This document shows, piece by piece, positions 6,919 through 12,788 of a stretch of 40,182 bases of DNA (its first letter is position 1; each line of letters begins with the position of its first letter). The stretch is from positions 1 to 40,182 of IMG/VR virus record IMGVR_UViG_3300025655_004161; one strand, 5' to 3'. The notes under the pieces are model-generated. The model was not told the DNA's origin and ran no database searches. It was given only the letters and a program-made list of their open reading frames with translations. Made by a program: the position numbers and the translations under genes. This stretch comes from a virus.

Positions 6919-7136
6919 AGTTCCTCAATCACATAATTTTCCATTACTTCATTATATACAGACTTAGCAATGTCGTCAACTAAATTTTCATCACATTCAA
7001 TATGGATAGTCTTACCGATTCTAACATTTTCAACGATATCGTAACCCATAGATCGTAAAGCATTTGCTACTGCATCGCCTTGCATATCTTTGATACCGGG
7101 ACGAAGGGTAGTAGTGATTCTATATTTCTTTATCAT
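6915..7136 (-). CDS. purS: PurS-like subunit of FGAM synthase
   Basis: The 73-aa protein follows the PurS pattern: KYRITTTLRPGIKDMQGDAV (the usual motif is V..K.GVLDPQG.AV), then ALRSMGYDIVENVRIGK (usual L..LGY..V..VR.GK). PurS joins PurQ and PurL in formylglycinamidine ribonucleotide synthase and may channel ammonia. PurS-like genes are known in marine myoviruses. No purQ or purL lies in this window, so it would act with host or distant phage partners. It overlaps the upstream gene by 17 bases. Confidence 0.8.
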   Translation of the reverse strand: MIKKYRITTTLRPGIKDMQGDAVANALRSMGYDIVENVRIGKTIHIECDENLVDDIAKSVYNEVMENYVIEEL

Positions 7137-7455
7137 GAATCCAATCCATGTTTAACCAGTCTGTTTCTTCTGGCATTATCTCAATCTTGTCGCCGTGCAG
7201 TTCTTTAAACTGATTCCAGATATGAGCATTATTCACACGTAGAGTATAATTCTCCTTGTGGCAACTATAACAACTACCGCTTGATCCATAGAAATTAAAA
7301 CGGTCACCAGCATCCTCGACACGAGTAATGCCACTATTCATGCGCCAGCTATCGCCAGTGAGGTATCCACCACTCCACCCTGCGAGCACACGATAATGCG
7401 GGTCATCACCATTTATTTTAATAACAACCCAGTTGTCAGGATTATAATCAGTCAT
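7120..7455 (-). CDS. Conserved phage protein of unknown function
   Basis: The product (111 aa from ATG 7455) is rich in Trp, Gly and Asp, with WVVIKINGDDPHYRVLAGWSGGY at the start and a central CYSCHKE motif that could bind metal. The ATG is embedded in the previous gene's stop (AATGACTGA), which decides this start over the ATG at 7470. The tail DWLNMDWIHDKEI is echoed by gene-end remnants near 8163 and 8563. I recognise no function. Confidence 0.65.
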   Translation of the reverse strand: MTDYNPDNWVVIKINGDDPHYRVLAGWSGGYLTGDSWRMNSGITRVEDAGDRFNFYGSSGSCYSCHKENYTLRVNNAHIWNQFKELHGDKIEIMPEETDWLNMDWIHDKEI

Positions 7456-7678
7456 TTTCGCCACACTCATCTACTACCCACGCATAATTGGTTGTAATCC
7501 AGTCCTCTAGACAATCTTCAAACGACCAGTTTTTGTCCACTTCTTCTTTACCATACTTTTTACACATCTTCTCATACCACCAAGGATAGTATTCTTTTCT
7601 GATATCATCCTCTGATACTGTTACAATAGACGTTCCTTCTCCCGGTTCTACCAGTTCATCATAAGAAAAATATCTCAT
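7448..7678 (-). CDS. Conserved phage protein of unknown function, 76 aa
   Basis: Starting at ATG 7678, preceded by GAGGCGAGG, the product begins MRYFSYDELVEPG and contains EYYPWWYEKMCKKYG and EDCLEDWITTNYAW. This resembles a short hypothetical protein common in T4-like marine phages. The frame extends upstream to 7792, but the ribosome-binding site favours the shorter form. No catalytic motif is evident. Confidence 0.65.
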   Translation of the reverse strand: MRYFSYDELVEPGEGTSIVTVSEDDIRKEYYPWWYEKMCKKYGKEEVDKNWSFEDCLEDWITTNYAWVVDECGEND

Positions 7679-7685
7679 CCTCGCC

Positions 7686-7886
7686 TCACTCATCATCTCT
7701 TGGTAGTAATCTTTTCCAAAACAAATCGATAAACCACATATCGTACTTTTTACCAATACTGAACAATGATCTTTCGTGTTCTTCCCACTCAACTAGAAAT
7801 ATTGAAAAATGCCACTCTGATTCATATGAATGCCAATGAAAGATTACTGGCGCAAAATAACCATACTCTGGAAGTTTAATCTTCAT
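7686..7886 (-). CDS. Small hypothetical protein, 66 aa
   Basis: The start at ATG 7886 is chosen because GGTGAGGCGAGG directly precedes it, the same leader as the next gene downstream. The product is rich in aromatic residues (GYFAPVIFHWHSYESEWHFSIF) and ends KRLLPRDDE. No family is recognised. Confidence 0.5.
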   Translation of the reverse strand: MKIKLPEYGYFAPVIFHWHSYESEWHFSIFLVEWEEHERSLFSIGKKYDMWFIDLFWKRLLPRDDE

Positions 7887-7893
7887 CCTCGCC

Positions 7894-8127
7894 TCACCAG
7901 CCTGGAGCAGAGTAGTCTCTGTCCTTTTTATAAGATGCAAAACCGTCTAGTCCGTATGTTGGACAAACCATAATCTCCTCAGGTAAACCCATGCTATCCT
8001 TCTCACCTGCTACACCACAGATAAAGAACACACCAGTATTTTCAGCCATTGCATGTTTGAACATAGTCTCATACTTCTCAACCTTCTTGCGAAGGAGTAG
8101 TACTTCTTCATAATAATCTTCAGTCAT
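7894..8127 (-). CDS. Conserved phage protein of unknown function, 77 aa
   Basis: An N-terminal acidic coiled coil (EDYYEEVLLLRKKVEKYE) leads into FFICGVAGEKDSMGLPEEI and VCPTYGLDGFASYKK, a pattern I recall from short hypothetical proteins of marine myoviruses. Its last residues (YKKDRDYSAPGW) are echoed by a gene remnant at 10236-10286. No function is assigned. Confidence 0.6.
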   Translation of the reverse strand: MTEDYYEEVLLLRKKVEKYETMFKHAMAENTGVFFICGVAGEKDSMGLPEEIMVCPTYGLDGFASYKKDRDYSAPGW

Positions 8128-8159
8128 TTTCTTTCGCCTCTTTCTTTTCTTGTTGAAGA

Positions 8160-8200
8160 AATGTGATGATCCTATATTTCTTTATCATTTAGTTTTTCTC
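8160..8200. repeat. 41-bp direct repeat, copy 1
   Basis: Identical to 8560-8600; the pair brackets the gene at 8245-8550. On the minus strand it encodes the gene end REKLNDKEI followed by TAG. Upstream of copy 1 the frame reads TDHKINWV before a stop, so this 117-base gap is a relic of a gene 3' end rather than a gene. Confidence 0.85.
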
Positions 8201-8244
8201 TAACCCAGTTAATCTTATGGTCAGTGAACCGCCGTTAACTGTAA

Positions 8245-8550
8245 TCATACTTGTCTCGGTGATTTGCCTGTGATTAAGTACATTTTCTTTATTATAGCAC
8301 CAACATCTGCTTCTGTCAAGCGTCCTTTTACAGTATCGCCTTCTTCTGTAATGCCAGGCAACTCTACCATGTCAAATGCTACACCGTCTGCTGCTTTGAA
8401 CAGTCCAATCTCGTAAAGTCCTTGCTCAGAACCAAATCCGTCGTTGATGATGCTGAGATGGTAATCGCCAAAGTCTAGCACAGCCTGCCGACCTTTTGCG
8501 CCACGCTCTTTTTGTATCATTTCAAAACTTGATAATTCTAATACGGCCAT
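8245..8550 (-). CDS. Conserved phage protein of unknown function, 101 aa
   Basis: The product (MAVLELSSFEMIQKERG...) has mixed alpha/beta composition, with FGDYHLSIINDGFGS and a C-terminal ADVGAIIKKMYLITGK helix. It has no signal peptide or membrane segment. GAGGGCAAC precedes the ATG. The gene sits between the two 41-bp repeats and could be a recombinational insertion. Confidence 0.65.
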   Translation of the reverse strand: MAVLELSSFEMIQKERGAKGRQAVLDFGDYHLSIINDGFGSEQGLYEIGLFKAADGVAFDMVELPGITEEGDTVKGRLTEADVGAIIKKMYLITGKSPRQV

Positions 8551-8559
8551 GTTGCCCTC

Positions 8560-8600
8560 AATGTGATGATCCTATATTTCTTTATCATTTAGTTTTTCTC
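8560..8600. repeat. 41-bp direct repeat, copy 2
   Basis: Identical to 8160-8200. Here the repeat overlaps the stop of the gene ending at 8585 but encodes DWLGREKLNDKEI out of frame with it, so the repeat appears to be an older gene end now fused to a different coding sequence. Confidence 0.85.
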
Positions 8601-9130
8601 TTCCTAACCAGTCTTGTCTTCTTCGCTCGCATGAAGAATTGCTCGTCCTTCTCCGGAATATCCGAAAGATCGAGATTCTCATCCGAGATTTCAGCATCTT
8701 TCTTCTCCACCATTTCACCGTTACGAACAACGTAGTGTTTAACTTCACACATACTTGACTTAATATAAGCACGACCTCCGTCGATCATATTGCCGTTCTC
8801 AAACCGTTTATAATCATGGCGATGTGCGCTGTACTGTAGATTGCCATCATCATCTTCAACAAGCCCAAACTCTACAGATTCAATTCGATCTGCATTGGTA
8901 ATCATAATTTGTGGCTTTTGTGTTACTCGTGTATCAACCATATTGTAATATAATCCAAAGTAATGGTTACCAAACTCAGGGTGTGGAGTATCCCTGTAGA
9001 AGATATCCATTGCTTGTGCTTCGCCTCTTAACGCACTGGTGCACACATAGGTAACAGGAACACCATCTTTCTTAGTATAGTGTTCGCAAATCTTGTCAGT
9101 ATCAAATAGTGGTTCGTGTTTAATCATCAT
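8585..9130 (-). CDS. Conserved phage protein of unknown function, 181 aa
   Basis: Starting at ATG 9130 (two bases after the previous stop, with GTGGAA upstream), the product begins MMIKHEPLFDTDKICEHY. It contains VPVTYVCTSALRGEAQAMDI, a FGNHYFGLYYN aromatic segment, and a basic tail (RLVRKRKTK). It looks cytoplasmic and globular. The last residues are encoded within the 41-bp repeat, so its C-terminus may have been altered by recombination. Confidence 0.65.
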   Translation of the reverse strand: MMIKHEPLFDTDKICEHYTKKDGVPVTYVCTSALRGEAQAMDIFYRDTPHPEFGNHYFGLYYNMVDTRVTQKPQIMITNADRIESVEFGLVEDDDGNLQYSAHRHDYKRFENGNMIDGGRAYIKSSMCEVKHYVVRNGEMVEKKDAEISDENLDLSDIPEKDEQFFMRAKKTRLVRKRKTK

Positions 9131-9131
9131 T

Positions 9132-9764
9132 TCAATTCCACAAATTCTCATAATACTTGCCAAACAGTCTAAAACCGTTGCTCATTCTTTCTTGGTGTTT
9201 CTTTCTACCTTCGTCGTCTGTCCATTCAAAATGTCCACCTAAGATTCCTCCGCCTTCGCCTTCAATATATGGACCGTAATAATCTTCTTCCCAGTTATCA
9301 CGATTCTTTTGTTCAAACGCAAAGATCATTTCGTCTAGCACCCAGTCCCAACGTTCGAAATGCTTGTCATCTACTACGCCTGGAAGGGCTTGTTCTTTCT
9401 GCTTCTTGGTAAGTTTCTTGCCATGTAGTTCTTTGGGTACATCTTCCAAATCAACATAGGGAGCACCTTGTTTGGTTTCCTTTAGTTGCTTGAGCATAGG
9501 AAGTACAATGTATGTTAGAGTATGATCCATACTCCATGTGTCCCAAGGATCGATGTGTACTTTTACCCTTTGCTGTCTACGATCAAACCAAATCCAGTTA
9601 AACACATTATAAACACCTTGCATACAATCTTCCAACCATTCAAGTGTGTTTTCAAATCGTGAATGCTCATTAGGCCAATTCACATAACCATACTTCTTGA
9701 TCATATAGTTCTCATAAACACGAGATTGGAGTCTGTTTGGATAAGGTCTTATTTTAACTTTCAT
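9132..9764 (-). CDS. Conserved phage protein of unknown function, 210 aa
   Basis: Starting at ATG 9764 (MKVKIRPYPNRLQSRVYENY), the protein is rich in Trp, Tyr and charged residues: WLEDCMQGVYNVFNWIWFDRR, VHIDPWDTWSMDHTL and WDWVLDEMIFAFEQKNRDNW. It recalls long-conserved hypothetical proteins of T4-like marine phages. There is no recognisable catalytic motif. The start overlaps the end of the upstream gene, implying coupling. Confidence 0.7.
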   Translation of the reverse strand: MKVKIRPYPNRLQSRVYENYMIKKYGYVNWPNEHSRFENTLEWLEDCMQGVYNVFNWIWFDRRQQRVKVHIDPWDTWSMDHTLTYIVLPMLKQLKETKQGAPYVDLEDVPKELHGKKLTKKQKEQALPGVVDDKHFERWDWVLDEMIFAFEQKNRDNWEEDYYGPYIEGEGGGILGGHFEWTDDEGRKKHQERMSNGFRLFGKYYENLWN

Positions 9765-10234
9765 AAGTCTTCTTTCCAAGTCTTCTTGTTAATAAACACT
9801 TTTAGAGTTTTATCATCATCTTGTAAACTATACTTGATGCCTTCGTCCTTGTCAAGATACTTTACAAGATACTTTACATAAGCTCGTCCAGTTTCGTCAA
9901 CGACTTCAAATCTAGTAACTGCTTTCATTTTTTCAAATTCTTCGCCGTCAAAGATAGCATTGTGTAGTGCCATATAACCGCAGTCCATGCCACGCATATA
10001 CATACCTGAATCAAAACCAAATACAGTGTATAGTGCATAACGATAGGTTCCGCGATCTATCAACTCTGCTTTGCAAATACGTTTAACTACAGCACAGAAA
10101 GCATCTTCACGTTCTTCTTCAGTAAGTCCGTTCCACCATGCATCGTTACGTGCTTCATCTTCTTTACGATGTTTTTCCATTTTTTGCGACAAATCACTTA
10201 GTTCTTGCAGTGCTTTTTCTTTATCGTCATCCAT
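9761..10234 (-). CDS. Conserved phage protein of unknown function, 157 aa
   Basis: A charged N-terminal helix (DDDKEKALQELSDLSQKMEKHR) is followed by LTEEEREDAFCAVVKRICKAEL, a Tyr/Gly-rich centre (YALYTVFGFDSGMYMRG) and a basic/acidic tail. GGAGTGGTAAT precedes the ATG. It overlaps the next gene by four bases. No family is named. Confidence 0.65.
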   Translation of the reverse strand: MDDDKEKALQELSDLSQKMEKHRKEDEARNDAWWNGLTEEEREDAFCAVVKRICKAELIDRGTYRYALYTVFGFDSGMYMRGMDCGYMALHNAIFDGEEFEKMKAVTRFEVVDETGRAYVKYLVKYLDKDEGIKYSLQDDDKTLKVFINKKTWKEDL

Positions 10235-10235
10235 A

Positions 10236-10286
10236 TTACCACTCCGGTGCTGTATAGTCTTTGTCTTTCTTATAAGTTGTTGTCAT
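10236..10286 (-). pseudogene. Chimeric gene remnant, 16 codons
   Basis: After a duplicated leader, the copy of the reading frame at 10801 has TAG in place of TGG (MSMHLVGP then stop). A second ATG then opens MTTTYKKDKDYTAPEW. The last residues match the C-terminus of the gene at 7894-8127 (YKKDRDYSAPGW). This looks like a fusion of the start of one gene with the end of another after a duplication. Confidence 0.6.
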
Positions 10287-10359
10287 CTACGGACCTACAA
10301 GATGCATACTCATATCATCTCCAAAAATGGTGCTGGTGGAGAGACTCGAACTCCCGACC
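10276..10359. repeat. 84-bp direct repeat, copy 1
   Basis: It matches 10764-10847 with one mismatch. It covers the 3' part of tRNA-Ile plus a downstream leader with a ribosome-binding site and a start codon, so a tRNA and its flank were duplicated together. Confidence 0.9.
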
Positions 10360-10405
10360 CTCGCTTTATAAGAACGATGCTCTAGTACCACTGAGCTACA
10401 CCAGC
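10328..10405 (-). tRNA. tRNA-Ile (anticodon UAU)
   Basis: Acceptor GCTGGTG (10405-10399) pairs with CACCAGC, A73, CCA encoded. The anticodon stem TCGTT/AGCGA encloses loop CTTATAA, anticodon UAU, which reads AUA. The T-arm and 3' half are identical to those of tRNA-Thr at 10816. AUA is a codon enriched in AT-rich phages. Confidence 0.92.
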
Positions 10406-10411
10406 AAATAT

Positions 10412-10801
10412 TCATCCTCGCCTCTTTCCAGTGGTCGGATCATTAGCGTCTTCTTTAGATAGTACCTGTAGACCACCTTTATTATACGCTTGACCGACAA
10501 CATATTGAGAGCTATACATCAGTTTTGTCTCTCTGTCAACTGATTTATTCGTTTGAATCGGTACAATTTTGTTACTGAGAGGAATTTGGTCGGAGTGGTA
10601 GGATTCGAACCTACGACCCTCTGGTCCCAAACCAGATACACTACCAGGCTGTGCTACACTCCGTTGAGAAGGATGAGCGCCCATCTTACGAAGCCACTTA
10701 TCATGTTCGATATCAGCTTGTAATTGACGCTTAGACTTTTTAGATTTACGTTTACGAGTGGATGTTGTTGTCATCCACGGACCTACAAGATGCATACTCA
10801 T
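10412..10801 (-). CDS. Open frame running through tRNA-Pro; probably one or two small genes
   Basis: GGAGATGAT precedes ATG 10801. The first 47 residues are basic (TRKRKSKKSKRQLQADIEHDKW) and resemble small basic phage proteins. The frame then passes through tRNA-Pro on the same strand without a stop; that part (VAQPGSVSGLGPEG) is simply translated tRNA. The last 35 residues (MYSSQYVVGQAYNKGG..., possible own start at 10519) look coding again. Either a tRNA was inserted into a gene in frame, or two short genes flank the tRNA. I cannot tell which from sequence alone. Confidence 0.4.
   Translation of the reverse strand: MSMHLVGPWMTTTSTRKRKSKKSKRQLQADIEHDKWLRKMGAHPSQRSVAQPGSVSGLGPEGRRFESYHSDQIPLSNKIVPIQTNKSVDRETKLMYSSQYVVGQAYNKGGLQVLSKEDANDPTTGKRRG
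10587..10663 (-). tRNA. tRNA-Pro (anticodon UGG)
   Basis: Acceptor CGGAGTG (10663-10657) pairs with CACTCCG, A73, CCA encoded. The anticodon arm CTGGT-TTTGGGA-ACCAG gives UGG. The T-arm is GTAGGTTCGAATCCTAC. It lies inside the open frame 10412-10801. Confidence 0.95.
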
Positions 10802-10847
10802 ATCATCTCCAAAAATGGTGCTGGTGGAGAGACTCGAACTCCCGACC
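10764..10847. repeat. 84-bp direct repeat, copy 2
   Basis: Second copy of the 10276-10359 repeat. It comprises the tRNA-Thr 3' part and the intact leader and start of the frame at 10801. Confidence 0.9.
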
Positions 10848-10892
10848 AGAGGTTTACAAAACCCCTGCTCTACCCAACTGAGCTACACCAGC
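10816..10892 (-). tRNA. tRNA-Thr (anticodon UGU)
   Basis: Acceptor GCTGGTG (10892-10886) pairs with CACCAGC, A73, CCA encoded. The anticodon stem GGGGT/ACCTC encloses loop TTTGTAA, anticodon UGU. Its acceptor and T-arm equal those of tRNA-Ile at 10328, so the two are likely paralogues. Confidence 0.93.
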
Positions 10893-10896
10893 AAAT

Positions 10897-10971
10897 TGGC
10901 TCCTGGAGAGGGATTCGAACCCCCGACCGGGCGGTTAACAGCCGCCAGCTCTACCACTGAGCTACCCAGGA
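10897..10971 (-). tRNA. tRNA-Asn (anticodon GUU)
   Basis: Acceptor TCCTGGG (10971-10965) pairs with TCCAGGA, G73, CCA encoded. The anticodon arm GGCGG-CTGTTAA-CCGCC gives GUU. It lies four bases upstream of tRNA-Thr, so the two are probably co-transcribed. Confidence 0.95.
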
Positions 10972-10980
10972 ATAAACTCA

Positions 10981-11073
10981 TTAAGAGAACACTACCATGT
11001 ACATTAGAATAACTGCCATCAAAAAAGAGAAAGCAATAAACTCGACCAACATCTTCAGAACATTCAACATCAT
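10981..11073 (-). CDS. Small membrane protein, 30 aa
   Basis: GAAGGAGAGAG directly precedes ATGATG at 11073. The product is nearly one hydrophobic helix: a short MMLNVLKMLVEF followed by IAFSFLMAVILMYMVVF. A single-pass membrane peptide is the obvious reading. A promoter-like element lies just upstream. The stop is 10 bases before tRNA-Asn. Phage peptides of this type can act in lysis timing or host membrane interference, but function is unknown. Confidence 0.65.
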   Translation of the reverse strand: MMLNVLKMLVEFIAFSFLMAVILMYMVVFS

Positions 11074-11094
11074 CTCTCTCCTTCGTTCATCATG

Positions 11095-11122
11095 TTTATA
11101 TCATAACAAAAGAATGAATCAA
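11095..11122 (-). promoter_or_regulatory. Sigma-70-like promoter of the 30-aa membrane protein
   Basis: TTGATT (11122-11117), a 16-base spacer, TATAAA (11100-11095). The following ACATGATGAACGAAGGAG leader matches that after the promoter at 11429-11457, so the two are duplicated modules. CATAACAAAA and TTTTGTTATG flank the -35 as an inverted repeat, a possible operator. Confidence 0.55.
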
Positions 11123-11134
11123 CTTTTTTTGTTA

Positions 11135-11422
11135 TGTAAAAACAATTGTGGTTTATCTTTGGATGCCTACACGGACCGCCATGGCAATCCTATCGGATAT
11201 ATCTAACCTCAGAACCTATCTCACTGCTGACAACTACACCACAAGGTCGTTCGCTGTCTGACAAATGGCCAAGGATTACGGTTAAACACTACTCCCGTTC
11301 CTTACTTAGGTTCTAACTGGCTTCGTTAAGGGTGAAGCACATCGCAGTCAGAACAACCATCTGTTTCGTCCCTACGGACTCATCAGAGACAGTAAACTTC
11401 AACCTCCTCCTTCGTTCATCAT
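11135..11422 (-). ncRNA. Structured non-coding transcript with a hammerhead ribozyme
   Basis: This 350-base gap holds no convincing gene. It starts at the expected transcription start of the promoter at 11429-11457. About 30 bases on is the ribozyme (11254-11392). The 3' part has its own fold: TTGTGG (about 11245) can pair with CCACAA (about 11146), and inside it GGATTGC-CATG-GCGGTCC (11190-11173) makes a hairpin. A T-rich run follows at about 11135-11142 and could end transcription. Boundaries are estimates. Confidence 0.65.
11254..11392 (-). ncRNA. Hammerhead ribozyme, type I topology, branched insert in stem III
   Basis: All core elements are present on the minus strand. CUGAUGA is at 11386-11380. 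Stem II is GUCC-GUAG-GGAC (11379-11368), then GAAA (11367-11364). Stem III pairs ACAGATGG (11364-11357) with CCATTTGT (11268-11261, one G-U). The cleavage triplet is GUC with C17 at 11260. Stem I pairs AGACAG (11259-11254) with CUGUCU (11392-11387). Predicted cleavage is between 11260 and 11259. The 88-base stem III insert folds into helices 11345-11354/11310-11319, 11334-11338/11320-11324 and 11299-11303/11271-11275. No core base is missing, so activity is expected but unproven. Confidence 0.9.
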
Positions 11423-11428
11423 GTTTAT

Positions 11429-11457
11429 ATAATACCAGGAATTTTATTTTTTGTCAA
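11429..11457 (-). promoter_or_regulatory. Sigma-70-like promoter of the ribozyme transcript
   Basis: TTGACA (11457-11452), 17-base spacer, TATTAT (11434-11429). More than 35 bases around it are nearly identical to the promoter at 22651-22678, differing by one T in the spacer. Transcription should start near 11422. Confidence 0.8.
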
Positions 11458-11463
11458 TCAAAA

Positions 11464-11742
11464 TTATTCATATCCCCGAAAATTTTTGATAGACCACTTT
11501 TCAACGACCGGCGATCCATCGTCGCCTTCATCTACGACCACATACGCTACAGTCTTCTTAACAAGACCAATACGAGTTTCGCCGTTACCAACGAAAATCT
11601 TGTGAGGATATTCATCAGCAAACCAACCATCATTCTCAGCAAACTCAAACGAATGATCAAACTCCTTTTCTCGGAACTGACCCAGAACTTTGGAGTCAAT
11701 TCCAATCGTGCGACGGTCGTTGGTATAAGGAGCAAACGCCAT
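11464..11742 (-). CDS. Small hypothetical protein, 92 aa
   Basis: GGAGGTTGAT precedes ATG 11742, which is just after the stop of the upstream gene. The product (MAFAPYTNDRRTIGIDSK...) has alternating hydrophobic strands, including RIGLVKKTVAYVVVDEGDDG, and looks like a small beta-rich cytoplasmic protein. No family is recognised. It is the last gene before the ribozyme promoter and is probably early. Confidence 0.6.
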   Translation of the reverse strand: MAFAPYTNDRRTIGIDSKVLGQFREKEFDHSFEFAENDGWFADEYPHKIFVGNGETRIGLVKKTVAYVVVDEGDDGSPVVEKWSIKNFRGYE

Positions 11743-11743
11743 A

Positions 11744-11959
11744 TCAACCTCCAATCATGCCATAGAAAGAAACCTTCGCCTCAGCATTCCGCTTGGCGAT
11801 ATCGAAGGTTTCGTACATCTCTACGAAATTTTTGCCAATCCAAAGTTCGTATTCATCATTAATGTTTTCAATGATATCAACTTCACTTTCGGCATTGGTA
11901 GCCATCCAAGCGGTCTTGATATCGATGGCTTTGGTGTCGTATTTGGCAAACTTCATCAT
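11744..11959 (-). CDS. Small hypothetical protein, 71 aa
   Basis: The start is set at ATG 11959 because the upstream part of the frame overlaps the promoter at 11988-12016. The leader is purine-rich (GAGAGAGACAGAGAC) without a clear GGAG, like that of the gene at 12719. The product begins MMKFAKYDTKAIDIKTAW and is rich in Glu/Asp. Function is unknown. Confidence 0.55.
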   Translation of the reverse strand: MMKFAKYDTKAIDIKTAWMATNAESEVDIIENINDEYELWIGKNFVEMYETFDIAKRNAEAKVSFYGMIGG

Positions 11960-11987
11960 GTCTCTGTCTCTCTCACTGTCTATATGT

Positions 11988-12016
11988 AATATAACATCAT
12001 GGAAGTTTTTTGTCAA
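11988..12016 (-). promoter_or_regulatory. Sigma-70-like promoter
   Basis: TTGACA (12016-12011), 17-base spacer, TATATT (11993-11988). The TGA of the upstream gene (12013-12015) lies inside the -35 box. The spacer AAAAACTTCCATGATG is shared with the element at 12363-12391. Confidence 0.75.
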
Positions 12017-12324
12017 GCGATTTTTGCAAGAGCCTTCAAAGTATTTTTATTTCCACCGCTACGATTCATGGTGAAAAGACCCGAAGAGAGTGCAGACAGC
12101 GCACCTACGCCACCACAATCGGTTCCCCAATCACTACCAGGACGAGAACGTTTTAGCAGGCTAAGAATGCTATAGTATTCCATGTCCGCACGAACAAGAT
12201 CGTCTTTGTTGTCACGTCGAATGGTCTTGTAAATGGTGAGAATAGAGCCACGAACGGCAAAAGTCCAACCTAGTTCCTTACAACGAGCAGCAATCTTAGT
12301 GGCTTCTTCGACGGATTTTGTCAT
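12013..12324 (-). CDS. Small hypothetical protein, 103 aa
   Basis: Starting at ATG 12324 (AAAGGGAATTATC upstream), the product begins MTKSVEEATKIAARCKELGWTF. It has a basic middle (IYKTIRRDNKDDL), a Gly/Cys stretch (DWGTDCGGVGALSALSSG) and a basic tail. The TGA stop is part of the next promoter. No domain is recognised. It appears to be an early, single-gene unit. Confidence 0.55.
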   Translation of the reverse strand: MTKSVEEATKIAARCKELGWTFAVRGSILTIYKTIRRDNKDDLVRADMEYYSILSLLKRSRPGSDWGTDCGGVGALSALSSGLFTMNRSGGNKNTLKALAKIA

Positions 12325-12362
12325 GATAATTCCCTTTCGCCTTTTCACAACTCACTATAGAC

Positions 12363-12391
12363 ACATTAACATCATGGAAGTTTTTTGTCAA
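12363..12391 (-). promoter_or_regulatory. Weak sigma-70-like promoter
   Basis: TTGACA (12391-12386) is perfect and is followed by the AAAAACTTCCATGATG spacer seen at 12011-11996, but the -10 at 17 bases is only TAATGT. It is kept because of the shared spacer and because it precedes the gene at 12324. Confidence 0.45.
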
Positions 12392-12401
12392 GAGAAAAGT
12401 T

Positions 12402-12719
12402 TCATGCCCTCCGCGCAATCTGCCGATCAAGCAAAATGTTGAAACCCTCTTGGGTCTGAGGAAGTCCGTGTTGCTTCAACATCTTTTTGACGATCGGAGT
12501 TACGTAGCCCTTCGTTTCGAGAATCGTCAAAGGAGCGTTACCCGCTTCCATCGCGTCAAAGTATTCTTCAACCGTGAAGTTCTTCACCAGAAAACGAAGA
12601 AAGTCAGCCTTGCCACCGCGCATGAACCGCGCGACAAACTTACGCTCACCTTTGTGATTGTAAAACACATACGGGTCGCGACCAGTCAGATTTTCGAACT
12701 TCGCGTTGTCAAACTTCAT
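12402..12719 (-). CDS. Small hypothetical protein, 105 aa
   Basis: ATG 12719 follows a GACAGAGAAAGACAGAGAC leader similar to that at 11959. The product begins MKFDNAKFENLTGRDPYVFY. It has FVARFMRGGKADFLRFLVKNFTVEEYFDAME and a basic C-terminal helix (LLDRQIARRA). Its GC content looks higher than that of its neighbours (GCG, CGC codons), hinting at a different origin. No family is recognised. Confidence 0.55.
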   Translation of the reverse strand: MKFDNAKFENLTGRDPYVFYNHKGERKFVARFMRGGKADFLRFLVKNFTVEEYFDAMEAGNAPLTILETKGYVTPIVKKMLKQHGLPQTQEGFNILLDRQIARRA

Positions 12720-12753
12720 GTCTCTGTCTTTCTCTGTCTCACTCACTATAATC

Positions 12754-12781
12754 ATTATACTCGATGGAGATTAAAAGTCAA
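12754..12781 (-). promoter_or_regulatory. Sigma-70-like promoter
   Basis: TTGACT (12781-12776), 16-base spacer, TATAAT (12759-12754), followed by GATTATAGTGAGTGAG. It precedes the 105-aa gene. Confidence 0.7.
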
Positions 12782-12788
12782 CAGTTTT

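Noticed and set aside
8572-8772. Minus-strand frame ending DWLGREKLNDKEI
   Set aside because: It lies within the 8585-9130 gene in another frame. Only its last codons matter, as a relic of an older gene end.
11135-11422. Group I intron, RNase P RNA or GOLLD-type RNA
   Set aside because: None of their conserved cores is present, while the hammerhead core is complete.
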